Source: an uncultured Prevotella sp. (GTDB taxonomy: Bacteria > Bacteroidota > Bacteroidia > Bacteroidales > Bacteroidaceae). Taken from it: a stretch of 18,775 nucleotides of DNA. Positions 1 through 7,890 of this stretch are shown here, in pieces; the first letter of the stretch is position 1; every line of letters begins with the position of its first letter. Location: assembly GCA_900543975.1 (NCBI GenBank), contig UQTI01000056.1, positions 1 through 18,775 on the forward strand, in the 5' to 3' direction. Both the position numbers and the translations under genes were made by a program. The notes under the pieces are model-generated. The model was not told the origin of the DNA. It ran no database searches and saw nothing but the letters and a program-made list of their open reading frames with translations.

Positions 1-2882
1 ACATGCTGCAGTATATGGAGACGCAGTCGGAGAACACCTGCGCACAAGTGAAGCTTGAGATAAAGCAGAAGTTGGTGCTCACGCGTCAGGCGTTCCGAGG
101 CACGCTCACCATTGAGAACGGATCGAGCAACGCCATCGAGGACATTCTCGTCGACGTGAACGCTACGAACATGGAGACGGGCTTCATGGCCACATCGCGC
201 GAGATGCAGATATCTATAGAGAAGATTGAAGGCTTCGAGGGCGAGAAGGACGGCGCATGGCGACTGGGTGCTGGCAAGAAGGGCGTGGCTACCATTCTCT
301 TCATTCCTACCAAGTATGCGGCGCCCGAGAACCTCACCACCTACAGCTTCGGCGGAACGCTTAGCTTCAAGGACGGTAGCACAACGCAGAACCGATCACT
401 CTTCCCCGTGAGCCTGCAGGTGAAGCCGACGCCGGAACTCGACCTCACCTACTTCATGCAGCGCGACGTCTACGGCGACAACCCGCTCACGACCGATGTT
501 GTGGAGCCGGTGATACCAGCCGAGTTCTCGGTGCTCATACACAACAAGGGCTATGGCGACGCCAACAACGTGCGCATGATCACGAAGAAGCCTGAGATCG
601 TGGAGAACGAGAAGGGACTGCTCATCGACTTCGACATCATCAGTTCGAGCCTCAACGGAGGCGAGAAGACAATGGCGCTCGACGACGACATCGCAACGCA
701 GTTCGGCACGATCGCTGCCGGCACTGCCTCGTATGCCACATGGGACCTGACAGCGTCGCTCATGGGTCACTTCACGGAGTATGATGTGAGCGTGACACAT
801 GTGACCGACTACGGCAACCCCGACCTCTCGCTGCTCGACCGCGTCACCATTCACGAACTTATACACAGCATGAACGCCACTATCGGCGACAAGGTGTATC
901 GTGCATGGATCACGAACGACGAGCCCGACGCAGAGGATGCGCCCGACCATATCTACTTCGCCAACGGCACCGACGAGGAGCTCGCGACGCTGAGCGAGGC
1001 GACCAGAATGGAACGCATCGACGCAACCCACTACCGCGTGACGGTGCCCACCGACGTGCCGCGCAACTGGTTCTACACGACGGTGGCCAACCCAGCTGGC
1101 AAGTATGCGAAGATTCTCAGCATAACCGACGAGACGAACAACCGACCGCTCGACGCTGCCAACTTCTGGACTACCGACTACACGATGAAGGACGGCATCG
1201 ACCCGCAGCTCGACTATCGTCTGCATATTGCCGACATCGTTTCGGGCAAGGGCACGAACACATACATCGTGGAGTTTGAACCGATACCGGAGCTGCGACT
1301 CGACGTGAAGAGCATCACGACGGTGCCTGCCGATGACCAGATCGCGGAGAAGCCGATAGAGCAGCTCACCGTGGAGTTTAACAAGGACATCAAGCCCGAG
1401 ACCTTCACACGCGAGGACATCATGGTACGCTACGAGGGTAAGCTCTTCAGCGGCGACATAGCCATCACGCCGAAGGACGAAGCCTCGAAGCGCATCTTCA
1501 ACCTCAACACGAGCACTCTCAGCGAGAACGGCTACTATGTGCTGCAGGTGAAGACCGACAACATCACCGACACCGAGAACTATCTGGGTGCTGAGGGAAA
1601 GATGGTGAGATGGATGCTCTTCAAGGACGGACTGGTTCACTATAACGTGAATGTTCTGCCGCTTGCCGCTTGTGGACATGTGGACTGTGTGAAGGACGCC
1701 GACACCGAGACACCTGCCCCAGCTGCCAAGCGCAGCATGAAGGCTACTGCAAACAACAGCGGACAGCTCGCATACGGCGGAGGCATGACCTTCAAGGCTA
1801 CGCCAAGCAAGGGCTACAAGTTTGTCTGCTGGAAGGACAACGCCTCTGGCGAGATGCTCTCAAAGGACGCCGAATATCATGTGGAGGCACGCAACACGCT
1901 CGACATATCGGCTGTGTTCGAGGCTGAGACTTATAAGGTGACGGTGAAGTGCGACGCCGACGGCGGAACGATGGACGTGGCATCCGGAGTTTACGAGTAC
2001 GGCACGAAGCTCACGCTCGACGCCAAAGCCAACGAGGGTTACCGTCTGGATGGCTACAAGCTGAACGGTGTGCAGACCGAGACAGCCGCTCCGTATGAAC
2101 TGACGGTTGAAGGACCGACAGAAGTGGAGGTGCTCTTCCACGACCTCTCGCCGGTAGACGTTATTCTCGACGAGCGCAAGGACTATCAGCGCCCCGTTGA
2201 ATATGTGAGCGCAGCGAGTCTGGAGAACGGCACGAACGTGAAGTTCTACCGCTCGTTCCTCAAGAACGCATGGAACACGATCTGTCTGCCGTGCGCCGTG
2301 GAGGACCCCGAAGAGGTGTTCGGAACAGGCACGCAGGTGGCTAAGCTCACAGGCATGACACCCACGTCGCTCACCTTCGAATATGTGGAGAAGATGGAGG
2401 CTAACACGCCGTACATCATCAAGCCTACAGCGGTGAACAACGCTGCCTACGCTAACGTGGCTTCGCCCACGGTGCTCTACGATCTCGGAATGCGCACGCT
2501 CGAAGACCTGCCCGAGGGCATGGAGCGTCCGACGTATGAAACCGAGAGTGGAGTGTCGTTCATCGGAGCGTACAAAGTAGAGGAGTTGCCGGCCAACGAG
2601 GGCTACTATTACATCAGCAGCAACAAGTTCTACTTCGTCGATGTGCCCGTGCCGACAACACGCTACCGCGGATTCTTCCACTCTGACGTACATAACAGCG
2701 CAAAGCTCAGTCTGGCTTTCGGCGACGGCACGACAAACATCGAGAATGTCTACTTCCTGCCTGCCGGTGCCGGCGACATCTACGACCTCACCGGCAAGAA
2801 GGTGCGCTCGAGCGGCGAGTCGCTCGACGGACTGAAGCCAGGCGTGTATATCACGAATAACAAGAAGTTTGTGGTGAAGTGA
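1..2882 (+). CDS. Large multi-domain surface/secreted protein with C-terminal sorting-like tail (5' partial)
   Basis: The frame is open from the first base, so the gene is cut by the left edge; at least 959 residues are visible, counting from the first in-window ATG at base 3. No enzyme active site was recognised. Numbered from that Met, residues about 130-290 look like CARDB/Ig-like beta strands. Residues about 422-544 resemble a bacterial Ig-like (Big_5) domain, with the phrase VEFNKDIKPETF. Residues about 576-716 hold two divergent InlB B-type repeats (GYKFVCWKDNASGE, then VKCDADGGT and GYRLDGYKLNG). The last 50 residues (IYDLTGKKV ... GLKPGVYI ... KFVVK) match the pattern of type IX secretion/Por tails, which direct export across the outer membrane in Bacteroidetes. 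I infer a cell-surface or released adhesin-like or carbohydrate-associated protein. The stop is TGA 2880-2882, followed at once by a hairpin terminator. Confidence 0.8.
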   Translation, partial: MLQYMETQSENTCAQVKLEIKQKLVLTRQAFRGTLTIENGSSNAIEDILVDVNATNMETGFMATSREMQISIEKIEGFEGEKDGAWRLGAGKKGVATILFIPTKYAAPENLTTYSFGGTLSFKDGSTTQNRSLFPVSLQVKPTPELDLTYFMQRDVYGDNPLTTDVVEPVIPAEFSVLIHNKGYGDANNVRMITKKPEIVENEKGLLIDFDIISSSLNGGEKTMALDDDIATQFGTIAAGTASYATWDLTASLMGHFTEYDVSVTHVTDYGNPDLSLLDRVTIHELIHSMNATIGDKVYRAWITNDEPDAEDAPDHIYFANGTDEELATLSEATRMERIDATHYRVTVPTDVPRNWFYTTVANPAGKYAKILSITDETNNRPLDAANFWTTDYTMKDGIDPQLDYRLHIADIVSGKGTNTYIVEFEPIPELRLDVKSITTVPADDQIAEKPIEQLTVEFNKDIKPETFTREDIMVRYEGKLFSGDIAITPKDEASKRIFNLNTSTLSENGYYVLQVKTDNITDTENYLGAEGKMVRWMLFKDGLVHYNVNVLPLAACGHVDCVKDADTETPAPAAKRSMKATANNSGQLAYGGGMTFKATPSKGYKFVCWKDNASGEMLSKDAEYHVEARNTLDISAVFEAETYKVTVKCDADGGTMDVASGVYEYGTKLTLDAKANEGYRLDGYKLNGVQTETAAPYELTVEGPTEVEVLFHDLSPVDVILDERKDYQRPVEYVSAASLENGTNVKFYRSFLKNAWNTICLPCAVEDPEEVFGTGTQVAKLTGMTPTSLTFEYVEKMEANTPYIIKPTAVNNAAYANVASPTVLYDLGMRTLEDLPEGMERPTYETESGVSFIGAYKVEELPANEGYYYISSNKFYFVDVPVPTTRYRGFFHSDVHNSAKLSLAFGDGTTNIENVYFLPAGAGDIYDLTGKKVRSSGESLDGLKPGVYITNNKKFVVK

Positions 2883-2893
2883 CCTGAAACTCT

Positions 2894-2952
2894 AAAAAAA
2901 GAAACAGGCTGTAAGCAAAATAGCATATTTTTGCTTGCAGCCTGTTTTCTTT
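2894..2952 (+). terminator. Strong, probably bidirectional rho-independent terminator
   Basis: A 19-nt arm (2902-2920, AAACAGGCTGTAAGCAAAA) pairs with 2929-2947 across a loop of about 8 nt with a single G-U wobble. T-rich sequence follows on the plus strand, and a run of A before the stem gives a T-run on the minus strand. It sits 12 bp after the stop of the surface protein. It could also end transcription of the convergent PLP-enzyme gene, although that stop is about 130 bp away. Confidence 0.85.
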
Positions 2953-3084
2953 ACATATTTTTAATTCGCAATAGCTCGCTATTACGCATTAAAAGCCAGA
3001 CAAAATCCACTCTTCTAAAAATCCAAAATACAAGCCCTAACGACCGATTTGGGTTAAAACCTTCTTAAGCTTTTTTTCTGCTTC

Positions 3085-4263
3085 TTACAACGTCTTTACA
3101 GCCTCTGCAAGCTGCTTGAGGGCTTGCTCCAGCACGCTGCGTTGTGTGCCGACGTTAAGGCGCATGTGGCCTTGGCCGCCTTGCCCGAACATCTCACCGT
3201 CGTTGAGGCCGAGGTGGGCCTTGTTGACAAAGAGGTCGATGAGAGCGTCATGAGAGAGGTTGAGGGCGCGGCAGTCGAGCCACACCAGAAACGACGCCTC
3301 CGGGCGCATGGGCTTAACGGCAGGCATGTGGTCGCGGCAGAACTGCTCCACAAACAAGATGTTCTGCTCCACATAACGAAGCATCTGCTTGCGCCACTCA
3401 TCGCCCTCGTCGGTGAATGCCGCCTCGGTGGCGATGGTTGCAAACATCGTCGGGTCGCTAAACTCGTTGGCCTCAAGCCATGTGAAGAAGCGGCGGCGCA
3501 GCGAGTCGTTCGGCACGATGGCGTAAGAGCTGACAATGCCCGCAATGTTGAACGTCTTCGATGGCGCTCCGAACGTGATGCTGCATTGGGCTGCCTTGTC
3601 GCTGACCATGGCGAACGGCGTGTGGCGGTGGCCGAAGAGGGGCATGTCGCAATGAATCTCGTCAGAGATGACGATGATGCCGCGCTCGTGACAGAAATCG
3701 GCGAGTCTCATGAGCGTCTCCTTGTTCCACACCAAGCCCGCAGGGTTGTGGGGGTTCGACAGGATGAGCAGCTTACACTTGTCGTCTGCCACCTCTGCCA
3801 GGTTCTCGAAGTCCATCTCGTAAGAGCCGTCCTCGTGCTGCTTCAGCGGGTTAAACACCACCTCGCGTCCGTTGCCCTGGGGCGTAAGGCGGAAGGGATG
3901 GTATACGGGCGGCTGAATGATGATCTTGTCGCCTGGTTCGGTGAACACGTTCACCGCCATGCCTATGCCTTTCACGATGCCAGGTATGAACGCCAGCCAT
4001 TTCTGGTCTACTGTCCATTGGTGCTGCCGTTTCAGCCATGCTGCCACCGTGGCCCAGTAGGTCTCTGGTATCACGGTGTATCCGAACACAGGGTGCTCCA
4101 TGCGTTTGCGCAGAGCGTTGACGATGAATGGCGGTGTCTCGAAATCCATGTCAGCCACCCACAAGGGCAGCAGGTCGTCACGTCCAAACATCTGTTTGAG
4201 CATGCCATATTTCACGGTGCCGGTGCCCCGTCTTTCAACCGGCTTGTCGAAATCGTACTTCAT
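3085..4263 (-). CDS. MalY/PatB family PLP-dependent C-S lyase / aminotransferase
   Basis: This 392-residue fold-type I PLP enzyme matches the MalY/PatB family in full length. Visible hallmarks are the N-terminal LPLWVADMDF (residues 32-41), FGYTV at 60-64, NPHNPAG (170-176) whose Asn173 contacts the cofactor ring, SDEIH (200-204) with Asp201 for the pyridine nitrogen, and GAPSKTFNIAG (232-242) with Lys236 as Schiff-base lysine. Arg368 in HMRLNVGT is the usual substrate carboxylate-binding arginine. Family members cleave cystathionine or cysteine (beta-elimination to pyruvate, ammonia and a thiol) in the cytosol, and some act as aminotransferases; substrate cannot be decided from sequence. The gene stands alone, convergent with the surface-protein gene. 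A Bacteroidetes promoter lies just upstream and gives a short leader, supporting the ATG at 4261-4263. Confidence 0.9.
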   Translation of the reverse strand: MKYDFDKPVERRGTGTVKYGMLKQMFGRDDLLPLWVADMDFETPPFIVNALRKRMEHPVFGYTVIPETYWATVAAWLKRQHQWTVDQKWLAFIPGIVKGIGMAVNVFTEPGDKIIIQPPVYHPFRLTPQGNGREVVFNPLKQHEDGSYEMDFENLAEVADDKCKLLILSNPHNPAGLVWNKETLMRLADFCHERGIIVISDEIHCDMPLFGHRHTPFAMVSDKAAQCSITFGAPSKTFNIAGIVSSYAIVPNDSLRRRFFTWLEANEFSDPTMFATIATEAAFTDEGDEWRKQMLRYVEQNILFVEQFCRDHMPAVKPMRPEASFLVWLDCRALNLSHDALIDLFVNKAHLGLNDGEMFGQGGQGHMRLNVGTQRSVLEQALKQLAEAVKTL

Positions 4264-4285
4264 ATATATCTGTTTGATTTTTGTT

Positions 4286-4318
4286 GCAAAGATAAGCTAA
4301 AAAAAGCAGTCTTACAAC
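4286..4318 (-). promoter_or_regulatory. Bacteroidetes-type promoter of the MalY/PatB gene
   Basis: On the minus strand, TATCTTTG (revcomp of 4287-4294) forms a -7 element and GTTG (revcomp of 4315-4318) a -33 element, with about 20 bp between. The predicted start lies about 20 nt before the ATG. Confidence 0.65.
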
Positions 4319-4537
4319 TTTCGCTCGTCCAAAATTCTCCTTGTTGTTGCGTATCTTTATCGTTTCGGTTGCAGGAGCCGATGCGCCCTATATATATAAG
4401 GTGTGCGGTTTTCTCGCTTCTTAAAGCTCTGCAAGAAGAAAGCAGGGCGAATTTCTTAAAAAATGTGTGCGAACACAACAAGAATGTTGATGTAAGTCAA
4501 AATAACGTTAAAAAGGTGATAAAAAATGCTGAAAATG
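4319..4537. other. AT-rich gap with no recognised gene
   Basis: This separates the leftward MalY/PatB promoter from the rightward promoter at 4538. I see no convincing ORF or RNA gene. It holds an alternating TA tract at about 4389-4399 and loosely complementary GTGCGAACACAAC / GTTGTGTGTGTGCG stretches (about 4467 and 4537-4550) that are too imperfect to call a site. Confidence 0.4.
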
Positions 4538-4568
4538 TTGTGTGTGTGCGCAAACAATCATATCTTTG
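4538..4568 (+). promoter_or_regulatory. Bacteroidetes-type promoter with no ordinary ORF downstream
   Basis: TTG at 4538-4540, exactly 20 bp, then TATCTTTG at 4561-4568. It is one of the best matches to the -33/-7 consensus in the window. Transcription would start near 4575 and run into the ORF-less stretch that ends at the 5252-5280 terminator. Confidence 0.65.
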
Positions 4569-4912
4569 CATCGTCAAAAAGATAAAGACGACGCAGCGAT
4601 GCGTTGAGAAAGATGATTGAAATTAGCAAGGTAACGATTGCAAAGCATTAGGTGATTGTATTAAAGAAAGATGATATATAATAAATGATTCGTCGCAAGA
4701 CGAGAGACAACACTTAAGAAGGTTAAAAGATTAAAGCTTCATCTCGAAAAAGAAGTATTAGTAGAAAAAGGTAAAAGATGATTTAGGATAGAGATGTAGA
4801 AAGATGGATAGGATTTAGTTTTTGTAGAGGCTAAAAAAGAAGATTGGTAATTTTGGATAACAACAGGCCGCAGCCCGCTGCGCGATGCAGCAAGCCAAGC
4901 CGAAGTATAAGA

Positions 4913-4983
4913 AGGTTTTTAGTTTTTTAGGTTTTTAGTTTTTTAGGTTTTAAGAAGGTTTTTAGTTATTAGGTTTAGTTATT
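4913..4983 (+). repeat. Tandem repeat, 16-bp unit AGGTTTTTAGTTTTTT
   Basis: Two identical 16-bp units (4913-4928 and 4929-4944) are followed by three degenerate or shortened copies to about 4983. It lies inside the ORF-less transcription unit. Such low-complexity T-rich tandem tracts often vary in copy number between strains. Confidence 0.75.
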
Positions 4984-5032
4984 CGTAAAGATGGTTTAAG
5001 GATTGGTAAAAAGGAAGTTGATTTTGGAAGAG

Positions 5033-5113
5033 ATGAAAATGATGACGATTGTCCTATTCGCAGCACTTGCTGCAATAGGGATGTGGGTGAAGGGAAACAA
5101 CGGTTTGCATTAA
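5033..5113 (+). CDS. Possible 26-residue hydrophobic peptide
   Basis: The mini-ORF begins MKMMTIVLFAALAAIGMW and ends after a short polar tail (VKGNNGLH) at TAA 5111-5113. A purine-rich GGAAG at 5026-5030 is 8 nt before the in-frame ATG at 5039, a better spacing than to the ATG at 5033; ATG 5042 is also possible. The composition (about 12 hydrophobic residues, then Lys and polar residues) fits a single membrane-spanning peptide of the type I toxin or leader-peptide sort, or a signal peptide left from a decayed gene. The ORF overlaps a strong hairpin (5053-5079). No homologue is recognised. Confidence 0.35.
   Translation: MKMMTIVLFAALAAIGMWVKGNNGLH
5053..5079 (+). other. Hairpin inside the ORF-less transcript
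   Basis: CCTATT-C-GCAGC (5053-5064) pairs with GCTGCAATAGG (5069-5079) through 11 base pairs with one bulged C and a 4-nt loop. No T-run follows, so it is not a terminator. It may be a structural element of the RNA or control translation of the mini-ORF it overlaps. Confidence 0.6.
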
Positions 5114-5251
5114 GCACAATCCCGCCCACAATGAAAGGAAGGAGAACGCTGATGCGAGATGTCTGAAAAGGAAAGACAAGGAGCTTCGCAAGTAAAGAAA
5201 CAGAAAATGAAAAAATGAGAGAGAGATTTTTTGAGAACATGATATATAGGG

Positions 5252-5280
5252 AAGCAGCACTGAAAAGTGCTGCTTTTTTT
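5252..5280 (+). terminator. Rho-independent terminator ending the ORF-less unit
   Basis: AAGCAGCAC (5252-5260) pairs perfectly with GTGCTGCTT (5267-5275) across the loop TGAAAA, inside a run of seven T (5274-5280). It insulates glyQS from upstream transcription. Confidence 0.9.
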
Positions 5281-5330
5281 GTTTATAAATGATTATTTGC
5301 ATTCGTGAAATAACATTTAACTCAATAAAA

Positions 5331-5362
5331 GTGAGGAAATAAGGTAAAAAAGCGTAACTTTG
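5331..5362 (+). promoter_or_regulatory. Promoter of the glyQS-FKBP unit
   Basis: TAACTTTG at 5355-5362 is a good -7 element; the matching -33 (GTG at 5331-5333, 21-bp spacing) is weak. Position after a terminator and about 75 bp before the glyQS ATG supports it. Confidence 0.55.
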
Positions 5363-5436
5363 CAACTTAAATACAGAAGTCTGCTTTCACGGGCGGGCTG
5401 TAAAAACGAAAAAAGTAACAAATAACACATATAACA

Positions 5437-6978
5437 ATGGCACAGGAAGATGTTTTTAAGAAGATTGTGAGCCACTGCAAGGAGTATGGATTTGTGTTCC
5501 CGAGCAGCGAGCTGTACGATGGACTGGGAGCCGTATACGATTACGGCCAGAATGGTGTGGAACTGAAAAACAACATCAAGGAGTATTGGTGGAAGAGCAT
5601 GGTGCTGCTGCACGAAAACATCGTGGGCATCGACTCTGCTATCTTCATGCACCCTACTATCTGGAAGGCCAGCGGCCACGTTGATGCTTTCAACGACCCT
5701 CTCATCGACAACCGCGACTCAAAGAAGCGTTATCGTGCCGATGTGCTCATTGAGGACCAGATCGCCAAGTATGACGAGAAAATTGCCAAGGAGGTTGCCA
5801 AGGCAAAGAAGCGTTTCGGCGATGCCTTCGACGAGGCACAGTTTATGGAGACCAACGCGCGCGTGCTGGAGCACAAGCAGAAGCGCGATGCGCTGCACGA
5901 GCGTTACAAGGCTGCCATGCAGGGTCCTGACCTCGACGAACTGAAGCAGATCATCCTTGACGAGGAGATTGTAGACCCCATCAGCGGCACAAAAAACTGG
6001 ACCGACGTGCGCCAGTTTAACCTCATGTTCTCTACAGAGATGGGATCGGCTTCCGACTCTACAAGCAAGATCTACCTCCGTCCTGAGACAGCTCAGGGCA
6101 TCTTCGTGAACTATCTGAACGTTCAGAAGACAGGCCGCATGAAGATTCCGTTCGGTATCGCACAGATAGGCAAGGCTTTCCGTAACGAGATTGTGGCACG
6201 TCAGTTTATCTTCCGCATGCGCGAGTTTGAGCAGATGGAGATGCAGTTCTTCGTTAAGCCCGGCACCGAGATGGAGTGGTTCGCAAAGTGGAAGGAGACC
6301 CGTATGAAGTGGCACCAGGCTCTGGGCTTCGGCTCTGAGAACTATCGCTTCCACGATCACGAGAAGCTCGCCCACTATGCCAACGCTGCCACCGACATCG
6401 AGTTTAAGATGCCGTTCGGCTTCAAGGAGGTGGAGGGCATTCACAGCCGTACCGACTTTGACCTCACTCAGCACGAGAAGTTCTCTGGCAAGAGCATCAA
6501 ATATTTTGATCCGCAGGAGAACAAGAGCTACACTCCCTACGACATCGAGACCTCTATCGGTGTGGACCGCATGTTCCTCAGCGTCATGTGCCACTCTTAC
6601 TGTGAGGAGAAGCTCGAGAACGGCGAGACCCGCGTGGTGCTCAAGCTGCCCGCAGCTCTCGCTCCCGTGAAGCTGGCCGTTATGCCTTTGGTCAAGAAGG
6701 ACGGTCTGCCAGAGAAGGCTCGCGAGATCGTGAACGACCTCAAGTTCCACTTCAACACCCACTATGACGAGAAGGACACCATCGGCAAGCGCTATCGCCG
6801 TCAGGATGCCATCGGCACACCTTTCTGTGTGACCGTTGACCACGACACGCTGAACGACAACTGCGTGACCCTGCGTTTCCGCGACACCATGGAGCAGGAG
6901 CGTGTGAGCATTGACCAGCTGCGCGCCATCATAGAAGACAAGGTGAGCATCACCAGCCTGCTGAAGAAGTTGCAGTAA
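5437..6978 (+). CDS. glyQS: Glycine--tRNA ligase (homodimeric class II type)
   Basis: This 513-residue cytosolic enzyme attaches glycine to tRNA-Gly using ATP and is essential for translation. It is the single-chain alpha-2 form, as in archaea, eukaryotes and Bacteroidetes, not the GlyQ/GlyS alpha-2-beta-2 form. The N-terminus reads FVFPSSELYDGLGAVYDYG (residues 19-37), typical of the family. Class II motifs follow: RPETAQG (215-221), motif 2 FRNEI...RQFIFRMREFEQME (248-268) and motif 3 SIGVDRM (373-379). The anticodon-binding domain occupies about 405-505. A helical, charged insertion lies at about 105-175 between catalytic elements. The ATG at 5437 gives the family's usual N-terminus. It is followed 48 bp later by the FKBP lipoprotein gene without an obvious promoter, so the two are probably co-transcribed. 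Confidence 0.97.
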   Translation: MAQEDVFKKIVSHCKEYGFVFPSSELYDGLGAVYDYGQNGVELKNNIKEYWWKSMVLLHENIVGIDSAIFMHPTIWKASGHVDAFNDPLIDNRDSKKRYRADVLIEDQIAKYDEKIAKEVAKAKKRFGDAFDEAQFMETNARVLEHKQKRDALHERYKAAMQGPDLDELKQIILDEEIVDPISGTKNWTDVRQFNLMFSTEMGSASDSTSKIYLRPETAQGIFVNYLNVQKTGRMKIPFGIAQIGKAFRNEIVARQFIFRMREFEQMEMQFFVKPGTEMEWFAKWKETRMKWHQALGFGSENYRFHDHEKLAHYANAATDIEFKMPFGFKEVEGIHSRTDFDLTQHEKFSGKSIKYFDPQENKSYTPYDIETSIGVDRMFLSVMCHSYCEEKLENGETRVVLKLPAALAPVKLAVMPLVKKDGLPEKAREIVNDLKFHFNTHYDEKDTIGKRYRRQDAIGTPFCVTVDHDTLNDNCVTLRFRDTMEQERVSIDQLRAIIEDKVSITSLLKKLQ

Positions 6979-7026
6979 TCGTGTTGGAGCCAATAGTTTT
7001 TATTGACAACATTCTAACATTCATAA

Positions 7027-7683
7027 ATGAACAAATTTTTCTTATCATTCTTCCTTCCGCTCATGGCAGCGGTGTTCGCTTTCACGGCGTGCAGCGAGAG
7101 CGATGGGGCGGAAGAGGAGTATGTCGACTGGCAGGCCACCAACGAGACCTACTTCGACAATCTTTACACCACAACGAAGGCAAAGATTGCAAGCGGCGAC
7201 AACTCGTGGAAGATCTACCAGTGTTGGACGCTTGACAGCGGACAGGTGGCTCTGCATAGCTACGACCACATCATCGTGCATGTGGTAGAGAGCGGCAGCC
7301 GCAACGTGAAACCCGAATATAACGACTCGGTGCGTGTTCACTATCGTGGACATCTGCTCCCCTCAAAGTCGTATGCGTCAGGCTATGTGTTCGACCAGTC
7401 TTACAAAGGCACCTTCAACAAGGACGTGGCTGTGCCTGCACAGTTTAAGGTCAGCGGTTTGGTGCCGGGCTTCACCACCGCCCTTCAGCACATGAACCTT
7501 GGCGACCGCTGGGAGGTTTATATCCCTCACCAGTTGGGTTACGGCGAAGAAGCCAACGGTGCGATACCTGCCTATTCGACCCTCGTGTTCGACATCGGCC
7601 TTGTGGGCATCTACCGCTATGGTTCTTCGGCACCCTCATGGAACGCCAAGCCCAACATGTTCTGGGAGGAAGTGGACGAGTAA
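7027..7683 (+). CDS. FKBP-type peptidyl-prolyl cis-trans isomerase, lipoprotein
   Basis: This 218-residue protein has a type II signal peptide: MNK, a hydrophobic stretch and the lipobox FTAC with Cys22 as the lipidation site. It is therefore a membrane-anchored envelope protein that catalyses or chaperones proline isomerisation during folding of exported proteins. The FKBP domain spans about 98-195: VRVHYRGHL, YVFDQSYKGT (the Phe122-Asp123 pair of the active site), FKVSGLVPGFTTAL, WEVYIPHQLGYGE and STLVFDIGLVGI. The usual tryptophan at the pocket floor appears to be Phe149 (VPGF), seen in many divergent FKBPs, so isomerase activity may be modest. A 20-residue C-terminal extension follows the domain (SAPSWNAKPNMFWEEVDE). 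Co-transcription with glyQS is likely; a hairpin terminator follows about 30 bp after the stop. Confidence 0.93.
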   Translation: MNKFFLSFFLPLMAAVFAFTACSESDGAEEEYVDWQATNETYFDNLYTTTKAKIASGDNSWKIYQCWTLDSGQVALHSYDHIIVHVVESGSRNVKPEYNDSVRVHYRGHLLPSKSYASGYVFDQSYKGTFNKDVAVPAQFKVSGLVPGFTTALQHMNLGDRWEVYIPHQLGYGEEANGAIPAYSTLVFDIGLVGIYRYGSSAPSWNAKPNMFWEEVDE

Positions 7684-7689
7684 AGACCT

Positions 7690-7769
7690 GCGTTTTTTTT
7701 AACGACAATAGAGACAATAGGGACAATTCTTTAATCACAAGATAAAGATTGTCTCTATTGTCTTTTTTT
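7690..7769. repeat. GACAATAG-family dispersed inverted repeat, copy 1
   Basis: The left arm starts TGCGTTTTTTTTAACGACAA and contains tandem 9-bp GACAATAGA/G units; the right arm is ATTGTCTCTATTGTC. This copy is shorter than the other two and lacks the right-hand GCGT-type end. Confidence 0.7.
7713..7769 (+). terminator. Terminator made from a GACAATAG-family inverted repeat
   Basis: GACAATAGGGACAATTCTTTA (7713-7733, written here 21 nt with one bulged T) folds onto the arm at 7743-7762, followed by seven T. It is preceded by a further half-unit, and the same GACAATAGA/G units recur at 13.6 kb and 18.5 kb. It ends the glyQS-FKBP unit. Confidence 0.8.
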
Positions 7770-7825
7770 ATGTCCTCTCGCGCCATCTCTTTCCTCCTTT
7801 TACCATTATTTAATATTTCATGCTA

Positions 7826-7855
7826 TTGTTGTTCAGCAGAAAATGTCTATCTTTG
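7826..7855 (+). promoter_or_regulatory. Promoter of the GNAT-ATPase-DUF4435 operon
   Basis: TTG 7826-7828, 19 bp, TATCTTTG 7848-7855, giving a leader of about 30 nt before the ATG at 7891. No comparable site is seen between the three genes downstream. Confidence 0.65.
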
Positions 7856-7890
7856 TCGGAAACGATAAAAACCAGTAAACCCAAACAACA

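Larger units (their letters stand above)
4575..5280 (+). ncRNA. Candidate ~700-nt transcript: long non-coding RNA or mini-ORF mRNA
   Basis: This stretch is bounded by a good promoter and a strong terminator but holds no ordinary ORF. The plus strand is visibly purine-rich and C-poor, unlike the coding regions. It contains several mini-ORFs (for example 4614-4652, 12 codons), a 16-bp tandem repeat (4913-4983), a GC-rich patch (about 4866-4902), a hairpin (5053-5079) and a 26-codon hydrophobic ORF (5033-5113). I looked for the conserved cores of RNase P RNA and tmRNA and did not find them. It may be a regulatory RNA, an mRNA for a small peptide, or decayed genic sequence. The existence of the transcript is an inference from its two ends. 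Confidence 0.4.

Noticed and set aside
852..866. HELIH, an HExxH zinc-protease-like motif in the large surface protein
   Set aside because: It lies in a beta-strand-like repeat context with no downstream third zinc ligand or protease fold features; most likely chance.
396..1679. Long open frame (427 codons) on the minus strand inside the surface-protein gene
   Set aside because: His/Val/Arg-rich translation without domain character; it mirrors the codon pattern of the real plus-strand gene.
3124..4620. Long plus-strand open frame opposite the MalY/PatB gene
   Set aside because: The minus-strand product matches a known enzyme over full length; the plus-strand translation has no recognisable features.
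5264..5436. T-box riboswitch in front of glyQS
   Set aside because: The leader after the predicted start is about 70 nt, too short, with no T-box sequence or antiterminator; the hairpin at 5252-5280 lies before the promoter.
5719..6993. Long minus-strand open frame inside glyQS
   Set aside because: Shadow of the strongly biased codons of the synthetase gene; Leu/Val/His-rich with no motif.
6990..7027. TTGACA-like -35 box before the FKBP gene
   Set aside because: Bacteroidetes primary sigma factor does not use this element, and no TAnnTTTG follows; co-transcription with glyQS is simpler.
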